A stretch of DNA of 64,000 bases from an uncultured Bacilli bacterium. Its GTDB lineage: Bacteria > Bacillota_I > Bacilli_A > RF39 > UBA660. Numbering within the stretch: the first letter of the stretch is position 1; each line of letters opens with the position of its first letter. The position numbers were made by a program, and so were the translations under genes. Below are positions 35,101 through 41,889 of the stretch, one piece after another. The notes beneath the pieces were generated by a model, which saw nothing but the letters and a program-made list of their open reading frames with translations, did not search any database and had not been told where the DNA came from. Location: NCBI GenBank assembly GCA_944373145.1, contig CALWAL010000005.1:1-64000 (forward strand), in the 5' to 3' direction.

Positions 35101-35394
35101 ACAGTTAGTTCTAGTTTAGGAAATGGTAAGTTGACGTATCCTTCTGCTTTGTTAACACATGATGAATATATATATAGCGGAGATTCTAATTCTTTTATTC
35201 AAACTGTCAATAGTTGGCAGATGACTCCTCACTATGCTCTTAGCGGTGATTTAGTTGGCGTTTATGATGGAAGCAACTCTACATGGCTTCATTTTTCTGA
35301 ATATATTCGCCCAGTAATTTCTCTAAAAAACGATATTGAATATAGTTATGGAAATGGAACATCAGAAAATCCATATGTAATAGCAGTGGATTAG
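32197..35394 (+). CDS. Membrane-anchored VWA surface protein, fibre operon 2
   Basis: 1,065 residues; a longer relative of the 24755 gene. Membrane segment at about 28-50, VWA domain with intact metal site ('LDTSASM', D117; 'GDTNYY'; 'FVTDGAPN'), InlB_B-like repeat ('GYEFKGW...MPDNNIQIKGTW'), then a Cys-bearing C-terminal region ('GFCWRIIRTT', ending 'RPVISLKND...NPYVIAVD'). About 170 extra residues contain Cys-Thr motifs such as 'CSDHLSTTCSELW' and 'CGSTSTTCSTLY' that repeat internally. The diverged sequence suggests a different ligand from copy 1. Confidence 0.75.
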   Translation: MFNNILSKIKEKIQKINKKVNLKNIAVIALIIVCFFAFNLGGLLSNVFTSITNLTNELGEMKKIVLQSPGYEGQEGGSYQITKIVNWTAADTASLEFDIKTIAETEGFEKDIVFILDTSASMEGTRIDTLKEALKTTIPTILEKNINNKIGLIRFSSDSTILNELTNDEESLINSIDSLEAIGDTNYYSAFVNLRSMLSDYREVSGRELVVVFVTDGAPNVSTPNQKSEYALFKVEHPYATVYGVPYYSGINNTISELSDVTDEVIGYNEYSSLADRLIKASLMPEDYEEFTISEYIDSDYFNVTTNDIKVSMGNIKITNETGSQKVTWTIPSGEFKSGDSLSMTINLKVQSDKLRKPGLYTTSTKTEASLKLPSSEAKTINSTEVNSLRSGYNVIYDANSPQGCNASFNLTEVKYAFDTVTLSSEQPSCSGYEFKGWQVVSDVQMINDDNFIMPDNNIQIKGTWTQLAINKTMEGDVYEKLTLYKTIERQAVPDNIKSEYVTSVTGINFKRGASDTNGKGVYTVASTLNDTYPVHYFRGDIDNNHVLFGGFCWRIIRTTDTGGVKLIYDGKPTTDGVCNNTGVNTVIDTNGDGILNYNDDVDYNVSGDASYLTEVGYMYNPNAMYEEVKFRSRPRKDIDIPVNRKTSVTSSNYYYSTLILYRNGKYSLVNPVQMTWESNYDKLPGYYTCFSTSATGTCTNINYILEDSTSTQAVYFSLYGGGGINGADTYYTLGKGYTKNANGTYTLTDTQSVYLADWYDTYDDYEDMYMCSDHLSTTCSELWLISSTFSTDFYAYSTTDNITMGKSYTYNANTKRYTLTNYVTGNMVENPNAGGRAYAYTCGSTSTTCSTLYIMTSYNRGEFSAYQGVPLTNGKNITDLLNEMLWSNQSNTSNSNAKTVVDNWYRNNMTNYTKFIEDTIYCNDRSICNLGYWREGSVNDDDVDFCGYQREIDGKPDLSCSSQLDSFTVSSSLGNGKLTYPSALLTHDEYIYSGDSNSFIQTVNSWQMTPHYALSGDLVGVYDGSNSTWLHFSEYIRPVISLKNDIEYSYGNGTSENPYVIAVD

Positions 35395-35414
35395 GATAGG
35401 AGGTAGATGTAAAA

Positions 35415-37382
35415 GTGAGAAAAGTAAAAATAGTAAGTCTACTTCTGGTTGTAGTTCTTTTGATAACTGTAGCGCTAAATCATCCAAAAGCAGATGAATT
35501 AGAGAATAGTACACAAGTATTTGAAGGAGATAAATTAACTTATTATATTAATGTTTATTATGATGGAAAAGATTATCATGGTATTCAATCAAGTGATACA
35601 GTAACAGCTGATATTGGTAGTGGATATATTTATGTAGAAGATAAGTTACCTGCTGGTTTAATTTTTGAAAGTTTTGTTAAGACAAGTGATGGAACAATAG
35701 GTGCTGTAAGCAGAAAAGATGGAACAGCGTGCCCAGGTAGTGTTGTGGGTGGTACAGACGGCTTAAAATATGATGAAGCTACCAATACGGTTACTTTTGA
35801 AATATCTAATTTACAGGCTGGATGTATGTTAACGGTAGGAATTAATACTAAAACACCATATTTAAGTAAGGAAGATACAAGAATGGATTTTTACAATACT
35901 GCATCAGCAACAGAAGGATTAATAACCGTCTTATCTAATACCGTTCATGTGTGGATTGGAACTGATGAAGCTGAGACTGTTACATTATATGATGTAGTAT
36001 ATAAATATACTGGTAATGTACCAGATAATGCTACAACAGTACCTACAACAGGTTCATATGCGGCCGGAAGCAGTGTGGGTGTAAGTGCAGATGGTCAAGC
36101 AGTAGGATATACATTCTCTGGATGGAAGACAAATGATGTTACAGTAACAAATGGAAGCTTCACAATGCCAAATAAGACGGTAACGTTTACAGGTTCCTTT
36201 ACACCTATTCCTACTTATACAGTAAGTTATCAAATAAGTGGAGATGTGCCTGATGGATATATATTACCAAGTACAAAAGAGTACTATGAAGGAATGAGAG
36301 TAACGTTAGATAATTTAAAAGCAGGCGATATCATCAATGGTTATAAATTCTTGGGATGGAAGGCTAGTGATGTTACAATTGATGCTGATAATGGTTTTGC
36401 AATGCCAGCTTCTAATGTAACAATAACGGGAAGTTTTGAAGAGATAAAATATAATGTAAGCTATGCTTTTGAAGGAACGACATTACCTGATGATGCAGAT
36501 AGTTTATTGCCAGCAACTGTAAGTTATAAACCGGGTGAAGTGGTAACGATTGCTGCTAATCCAGTTTCAACTATAAATGGTTATCGTTTTTTAGGCTGGT
36601 ATTCAGAGCCAACGTTTATAATGCCAGAAGAAGATGTTGTAATATATGGTGAATGGGCTTTAGATCCAACAAAATTTACATTAGGATTAACATATGATAT
36701 TGAAGATAAGAAAGATACATATCGGCCAGGAGAGACGGTAAGATATAAAATTACAGTAACAAATAATGAAAACTTTGAAATTAAAAATATTGTTATTAAA
36801 GGTGATAATGCTAAATTAAGTTTTGTTGAAGGTGAAGGATACACTTTATCATCAACAAGATTAGCAACGATTTCATCACTAGCTCCAAAAACAAGTGTAA
36901 CTATATATGAAGAATATATAGTTACGGAAAGTGATAATAGTACAATAACAAGCGAAATTGAATTAATAGGAGCTTTAGCTGATGGTAATTATGCACTTGA
37001 TACAGAAGTGGATTATAAACGAAATCAAACAATAACAATTGCCTCAAAATTGAATTTATGTAATATGGTAACAGGAAGTGAAGGACAAAAATTATTCTTA
37101 TTCCATATTACAGGATTAGATTATGACTCATGGGCAATTTTAGAGAAAAATAGATGTAAAGAAATATATCTATCACCAGGAACTTATAGTATAAGAGAAG
37201 TAGTACCACAAGATTATGCTTTAAATAGTGTAACCGGTGATATGACGAGTAATGGAGGAACATTACAAGTTGAATTGGGAAACAATTATGAAGTAACATT
37301 TAATAACAACTATGAGAAGAAACCATTCTATCAAATGCACGGACGATTAGAGAATATCATAAGAGAAGTGAGGGGAGAATGA
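35415..37382 (+). CDS. Secreted repeat protein (DUF11-like, InlB_B, SpaA-like), operon 2
   Basis: 655 residues with the same domain order as the 27442 protein. Signal peptide (1-28), DUF11-like domain, three InlB_B-type repeats, second DUF11-like domain, SpaA-like C-terminus. The first about 500 residues have diverged; the last about 158 are identical to copy 1 at protein and DNA level. It starts at a GTG with AGGAGG 11 bases upstream, a longer gap than usual; no nearer in-frame start is seen. Confidence 0.7.
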   Translation: MRKVKIVSLLLVVVLLITVALNHPKADELENSTQVFEGDKLTYYINVYYDGKDYHGIQSSDTVTADIGSGYIYVEDKLPAGLIFESFVKTSDGTIGAVSRKDGTACPGSVVGGTDGLKYDEATNTVTFEISNLQAGCMLTVGINTKTPYLSKEDTRMDFYNTASATEGLITVLSNTVHVWIGTDEAETVTLYDVVYKYTGNVPDNATTVPTTGSYAAGSSVGVSADGQAVGYTFSGWKTNDVTVTNGSFTMPNKTVTFTGSFTPIPTYTVSYQISGDVPDGYILPSTKEYYEGMRVTLDNLKAGDIINGYKFLGWKASDVTIDADNGFAMPASNVTITGSFEEIKYNVSYAFEGTTLPDDADSLLPATVSYKPGEVVTIAANPVSTINGYRFLGWYSEPTFIMPEEDVVIYGEWALDPTKFTLGLTYDIEDKKDTYRPGETVRYKITVTNNENFEIKNIVIKGDNAKLSFVEGEGYTLSSTRLATISSLAPKTSVTIYEEYIVTESDNSTITSEIELIGALADGNYALDTEVDYKRNQTITIASKLNLCNMVTGSEGQKLFLFHITGLDYDSWAILEKNRCKEIYLSPGTYSIREVVPQDYALNSVTGDMTSNGGTLQVELGNNYEVTFNNNYEKKPFYQMHGRLENIIREVRGE

Positions 37383-37975
37383 TGAATAAAGAAAAGTTTC
37401 ATAATGTTTTGAAAATTATGAATAAAAATAAATCACTTATCTTCCTATTTCTTCTCTTTCCAATGATTTCTATAGGAGGAACAATAGCGTATTATAATAC
37501 AACACAGAGTTTAGAAAATACATTTACGACAGCTAATTATAATACCAAAATGAGTGAATACTTTCCTATAACCGAGTGGGATGAAGATAATACTTTGGAT
37601 AAACAATTAACAATCAGCAATGAAGGAAGTGGAGGAGTATTACTAAGGTTTACATATAACGAAATGTGGTATGAAAATGGAGATGTAGTTAATAACTTAT
37701 ATAATGGAGAAGAGATAGTAACCAAGAATTGGACGCAAGCATTCATTAATGATTTTGAGTATCATGAAGGATGGTATTATTATAAAAAAGTATTAAATGC
37801 AGATGAGAGTGTAACAATATTAGATAGTGTTGTAAGGAATTATGATGTATATGATGAGACAAGTGAATATCATTTAGACTTTAATTATGAAGTATTACAA
37901 GTTGATAATAATGCATCAGAATATGTATGGGGATATGAAGCGGTAATAGAAGGAAGTAATGTAACATGGAGATAA
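37379..37975 (+). CDS. TasA/camelysin-like secreted protein (198 aa), operon 2
   Basis: Identical in protein and DNA to 29415-30011. SipW-type signal 'GGTIAYY', beta-rich mature domain. It overlaps the upstream stop by four bases and the signal peptidase start by ten. Confidence 0.75.
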   Translation: MMNKEKFHNVLKIMNKNKSLIFLFLLFPMISIGGTIAYYNTTQSLENTFTTANYNTKMSEYFPITEWDEDNTLDKQLTISNEGSGGVLLRFTYNEMWYENGDVVNNLYNGEEIVTKNWTQAFINDFEYHEGWYYYKKVLNADESVTILDSVVRNYDVYDETSEYHLDFNYEVLQVDNNASEYVWGYEAVIEGSNVTWR

Positions 37976-38481
37976 TAAGAAAAATAGTACACATTTTGGC
38001 ATCCATCTGTTATGTAGCTATCATAATATATATATTAATATTGTTACCAATGATAATAGGGTATAGACCATTAGTAGTATTATCAGGAAGTATGGAACCA
38101 AAATATAAAGTAGGAAGTGTAATATACTTTGAGAAAGATTTAGACATTAAAGAAGATGATATAATCGTCTTTACAATGAGAGATGCAGAATATGTAACAC
38201 ATAGAGTAGTTAGAATAGATAATGGAAAATATATAACCAAGGGAGATGCGAATGAGTTTACAGATCCCGAAAAAGTAGAACTACAAGCCATAAAAGGGAA
38301 AGCATTAGATTTTAATATACCAATAATAGGCTATTATATCTATTATGTAAATACCCATTTTTGGATAATAGTAGTAATAGTATTAATATTAGTATCAGAG
38401 TTCTTATTATCAAATATAAGAGCTGTTGATAGAGAAGATGAAGTTGCTTTAGAGGGAGGAAGAAGGAAGTATGAAAAATAA
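37966..38481 (+). CDS. sipW: ER-type signal peptidase I (SipW-like), operon 2
   Basis: Identical to 30002-30517, with the same Ser42/His79/Asp94 catalytic set and two membrane segments. In this operon it has three probable substrates: the 198-residue protein and two subunits of about 200 residues. Two identical copies of an enzyme that could act in trans suggest the repeat is kept by recombination rather than by need. Confidence 0.9.
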   Translation: MEIIRKIVHILASICYVAIIIYILILLPMIIGYRPLVVLSGSMEPKYKVGSVIYFEKDLDIKEDDIIVFTMRDAEYVTHRVVRIDNGKYITKGDANEFTDPEKVELQAIKGKALDFNIPIIGYYIYYVNTHFWIIVVIVLILVSEFLLSNIRAVDREDEVALEGGRRKYEK

Positions 38482-39076
38482 AAAAGCACTAGTCGCAATA
38501 GCATTAGTAGCGCTAATTGGTGTAGTTGGCGGATCATGGGCATACTACACAAGTCAAGCGTCATTTGATAATGATTTTACAACTGGAACATATGGAACAA
38601 GTATAACAGAAGAATTTGAAAGTCCAGATAATTGGACACCAGGAACAACTACAACAAAGAAAGTAAATGTTAGAAATAATGGAAGTGTTTCAATAGTAGC
38701 AAGAGCTAAATATACAGAAACATGGACAGCTGCAGATGGTTCAACAACATTAGATGGAGTAAGAGATGGTGAAAGAGTAGCGCAATTTACAGTAGGATCA
38801 AATTGGGAAAAAGCTACAGATGGATATTATTATTATAATGATGTATTAACAACAGGAGAAACAAGTACAGATTTTATAAGTTCAGTAACATTTAATCCAG
38901 ATTTTGAATTGGAAGAAGGAACAGATATTACATGTACAGAAAGTACACAAGGAAATAGAACAGAAAAAACTTGTACAAGTTTAAATACAGGATATGCAGG
39001 AGCTACATATAAATTAGTAGTAACAGTGGAGACAATTCAATCAGATGCAGCATGGCAACATACACCAGCAGCATAA
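38471..39076 (+). CDS. TasA-like fibre subunit A (201 aa), operon 2
   Basis: SipW-dependent signal identical in residues to operon 1 ('MKNKKALVAIALVALIGVVGG'). Mature part 'ASFDNDFTTGTYGTSITEEF...WTPGTTTTKKVNVRNNGSVSIVARAKY'. C-terminal half diverges ('DITCTESTQGNRTEKTCTSL') but keeps two Cys. The start overlaps the signal peptidase gene. Subunit B follows after 33 bases. Confidence 0.8.
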   Translation: MKNKKALVAIALVALIGVVGGSWAYYTSQASFDNDFTTGTYGTSITEEFESPDNWTPGTTTTKKVNVRNNGSVSIVARAKYTETWTAADGSTTLDGVRDGERVAQFTVGSNWEKATDGYYYYNDVLTTGETSTDFISSVTFNPDFELEEGTDITCTESTQGNRTEKTCTSLNTGYAGATYKLVVTVETIQSDAAWQHTPAA

Positions 39077-39109
39077 TAGATGATTAAGTAAAGGAAGGAG
39101 TAGAAAAAG

Positions 39110-39709
39110 ATGAAAAATAAAAAAGCCTTAGTTGCGATTTTATTAGTAGCATTAGTAGGGTTAGTTGGAACAACTATTGCTTATTATACAAGTAATGCAG
39201 TATTTACTAACCAATTTACATCAGGAACATATTCAACAAGTATAACAGAAGAATTTGAAAGTCCAGATAACTGGACACCAGGAACAACTACAAAGAAAAA
39301 GGTAAATGTTACCAATAATGGTAGTGTTGCTGTAGCAGCAAGAGCAACGTATACAGAAACATGGACAGCAGCAGATGGTTCAAGATTAGATGGTGTAAGA
39401 AATGGACAAAAAGTAGCACAATTTACGGTAGGTTCAAATTGGATTAAAGCAACCGACGGTTGGTACTATTACAATAAGAGTTTAACAACTGGTGAAGCTA
39501 GTACAGATTTTATTAGTTCAGTAACATTTAATAAAAATTTTGAATTATTAGAAGGTGAAGATATTCACTGTGAGACTCAAAAAACAGCTAATGGACAAGA
39601 GTCAGTATGTACAAGTTTAGAAACTGGATATGCAGGGGCTACTTATACATTAAAAATAACTGTTGAAACAATTCAAGCTGATGCGGCTTGGTCATATACA
39701 AGAGCATAA
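39110..39709 (+). CDS. TasA-like fibre subunit B (199 aa), operon 2
   Basis: Paralog of the gene just upstream, with the signal 'LVALVGLVGTTIAYYT'. Its C-terminal half and 3' flank are closer to the single subunit gene of operon 1 ('EDIHCETQKTANGQESVCTSL') than to its neighbour. This suggests that operon 2 gained an extra subunit by duplication or that operon 1 lost one. RBS GGAAGGAG is about ten bases upstream. Confidence 0.8.
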   Translation: MKNKKALVAILLVALVGLVGTTIAYYTSNAVFTNQFTSGTYSTSITEEFESPDNWTPGTTTKKKVNVTNNGSVAVAARATYTETWTAADGSRLDGVRNGQKVAQFTVGSNWIKATDGWYYYNKSLTTGEASTDFISSVTFNKNFELLEGEDIHCETQKTANGQESVCTSLETGYAGATYTLKITVETIQADAAWSYTRA

Positions 39710-39734
39710 TAAAGAGTAATAAGGAGGATGTGTC

Positions 39735-40403
39735 ATGAAGAAATTAATTACATTATTTGTAGTTATGTTTCTATTTATTATTGAGGTAGAAGCGGCTGAG
39801 AGTCAATTATATTTTAATGAAAAAAATGGAAAGTTATATTACGATGTAGATAAATTTGAATATAATTCATTTATGGCACATGATGGAATGAGTCCTGGTA
39901 AAGTCTATACGGATGAGCTAGAAATAAAAAATGAATCTGAAAATAAATATGATTTATACCTAAGAGTTAACTTAATTAGTCAAAGTATTTTAGCTGAAGA
40001 GTTAATTAATAGTTTGGAAATGGAAATATATGTTGACGATGAGTTATTTTATAAAGGGCCAGCGCATGGTACTGCATATGATGAAAATGGTGTTGCATTT
40101 CAAAGATTGATACCGATTGGCACGTATGAAGCAGGTGAAACGAAAAAATTGGTTGTTAAGACAAATATGAGTAAAGATTACAGTAATACCGAAAATCAAG
40201 AAATAGGAACACTAGGTTGGGAATTTTTTGCTGGATATGAATATGGAATTCAACCGATTGTGCCAGAACCAAATGGTGAGACACAAAGCCGAGTAATTAT
40301 TTTAGTAGCTGTAGCATTAGTTTTAACACTAGTAATTTATTTGGTATATAGACAAAAAACAGGATTAAATAAGAAAATGAGAATGAAAAAAGTTAATGAG
40401 TAA
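39735..40403 (+). CDS. C-terminally anchored membrane protein, operon 2
   Basis: 222-residue homolog of 31132-31797. Signal peptide (1-20), 'SPGKVYTDELEIKNESENKYDLYLRV', a membrane segment near 186-206 and a Lys/Arg tail. 'EPNGE' stands where operon 1 has 'RPNGG'. The probable role is membrane attachment or capping of the fibre; this is inferred from its constant last place in both operons. Confidence 0.65.
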   Translation: MKKLITLFVVMFLFIIEVEAAESQLYFNEKNGKLYYDVDKFEYNSFMAHDGMSPGKVYTDELEIKNESENKYDLYLRVNLISQSILAEELINSLEMEIYVDDELFYKGPAHGTAYDENGVAFQRLIPIGTYEAGETKKLVVKTNMSKDYSNTENQEIGTLGWEFFAGYEYGIQPIVPEPNGETQSRVIILVAVALVLTLVIYLVYRQKTGLNKKMRMKKVNE

Positions 40404-40420
40404 TCATTATCTTTTTTTTT
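40388..40420 (+). terminator. Terminator of fibre operon 2
   Basis: AGTTAATGA-GTAA-TCATTATCT (one mismatch) followed by a long T run. Confidence 0.65.
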
Positions 40421-40434
40421 ATTTAAAAACGTAG

Positions 40435-40440
40435 TATAAT
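40435..40440 (+). promoter_or_regulatory. -10 box of pyk
   Basis: TATAAT, 18 bases before the pyk ATG. The -35 region falls in the T-rich terminator tail. Confidence 0.45.
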
Positions 40441-40458
40441 GGATAATAGGTGAATAGT

Positions 40459-41874
40459 ATGTTGAATAAGACAAAAGTCGTAGCAACCATTGGCCCATCG
40501 ACCATGGAAAGAGAACAATTAAAAAAATTGATGGATAATGGTGTTGATGTAGTTAGAATTAATATGAGTCATGCAAGTTATAATTTTTGTACGGAAGTGG
40601 TTCATAATATTAATGAACTAAATCAAGAATTAGATTTAAGTGTTGCCATTATGATTGACTTGGTGGGTCCGGAGATTAGAACAGGTAGTTTCTTAAATGG
40701 TCAAGCTTATTTTCGCAAAGGTGATAAGATTAGGATTTATATGGATGATGTAATTGGTGATTCAACTAAATTTTCCGTTACATATAGTGGTTTAATTAAA
40801 CAAGTTAAATTCAACAGTATTATTAAAGTTAAAGATGGCTTAATGTTATTTGAAGTAATTGATATTAAGGAAGATTGCTTAGTTTGTGAAGTCCTAACTG
40901 ATGGCCTTATCAATGATAATCAAACAGTTATGGTTGATGGTTTAAAAATTTCACGACCTCTTTTAACTAGAAAAGATGAAGATGATATTCTTTTTGCGCA
41001 TAAACTTAATGTTGATTTTTTAGCGCTTTCTTATGTATCTAGTCAAGAAGATGTTTTAGCTGTTAATGATATTTTAATTCGTTTAAAAAATGATCATATT
41101 GGAATCATTTCTAAAATTGAAACAGAAGAGGCTTTAGATAATCTTGATGAGATTATTAGAGTTAGTGATGGTATTATGATTGCTAGAGGCGATTTAGGAG
41201 TTTCTGTTCCGTTAGAACGAATACCAGGGATTCAGAAGAAAATCATTAATAAATGTCATGAAGCTGGCATTGTTAGTATTGTTTCAACAGAATTATTGTC
41301 ATCAATGGAAGCATCGTCACGCCCAACGCGAGCTGAAGTAAGTGATGTTGCTAATGCCGTTTTAGATGGGGCAGATGCAGTCTTATTAAGCAGTGAAACA
41401 ACTATTGGTAAATTTCCAATTGAAACGTTAAAAATGATGGAGCGCATTATTAATACAGCAGAACAAGATGTTGATTATTCTGATTTTAGTAATCGTTTAA
41501 ATGATAATAGTAATGATATTACAACTGTTTTAGCACATAATGTTTGTAATTGTGCGATTAAATTAAAATGTAGGTGTATTATTGCTCCTACTATGAGTGG
41601 TTATACAGCCAGAAAGATGAGTAGATATCGTCCTCCATGTCCGATATTAGCGGTTAGTCCAAATATTGATACAGTTAAGTCATTACAATTGCATTTTGGT
41701 GTTAACCCTGTTTTAATAGATGAATTGTCATCATTAGATAAAATTATTGAAGAATCTAAAAAAATTGTTTTTAAACTCATCTCTACTAGTCCTGGCGATA
41801 AGATTGTTATTACCGGTGGCTATCCATTTGATAAAGTTAAAAGCACAAATTTTATGAAAATAGAAGAATTGTAA
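40459..41874 (+). CDS. pyk: Pyruvate kinase
   Basis: Last step of glycolysis, phosphoenolpyruvate plus ADP to pyruvate plus ATP. 'KTKVVATIGPS', 'RINMSHA', 'MIDLVGPEIRTG', 'GIISKIETEEALDNLDEI' and 'MIARGDLGVSVPLE' are the family motifs, with the catalytic Lys in 'ISKIE'. 471 residues, so it lacks the extra PEP-utiliser-like C-terminal domain of Bacillus pyruvate kinase. The ATG at 40459 follows AGGTGA (40448-40453); the upstream GTG overlaps that RBS. Confidence 0.96.
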   Translation: MLNKTKVVATIGPSTMEREQLKKLMDNGVDVVRINMSHASYNFCTEVVHNINELNQELDLSVAIMIDLVGPEIRTGSFLNGQAYFRKGDKIRIYMDDVIGDSTKFSVTYSGLIKQVKFNSIIKVKDGLMLFEVIDIKEDCLVCEVLTDGLINDNQTVMVDGLKISRPLLTRKDEDDILFAHKLNVDFLALSYVSSQEDVLAVNDILIRLKNDHIGIISKIETEEALDNLDEIIRVSDGIMIARGDLGVSVPLERIPGIQKKIINKCHEAGIVSIVSTELLSSMEASSRPTRAEVSDVANAVLDGADAVLLSSETTIGKFPIETLKMMERIINTAEQDVDYSDFSNRLNDNSNDITTVLAHNVCNCAIKLKCRCIIAPTMSGYTARKMSRYRPPCPILAVSPNIDTVKSLQLHFGVNPVLIDELSSLDKIIEESKKIVFKLISTSPGDKIVITGGYPFDKVKSTNFMKIEEL

Positions 41875-41889
41875 AGGAAAGGTGATAAT

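Larger units (their letters stand above)
36904..38496 (+). repeat. Perfect 1,593-base direct repeat, copy B
   Basis: Reads as identical to 28940-30532. Flanking sequence on both sides has clearly diverged from the corresponding flanks of copy A. Confidence 0.9.

Noticed and set aside
28940-38496. The long direct repeat as a transposon or integron-like element
   Set aside because: No transposase, integrase or terminal inverted repeats flank either copy; the ends lie inside homologous coding sequence.
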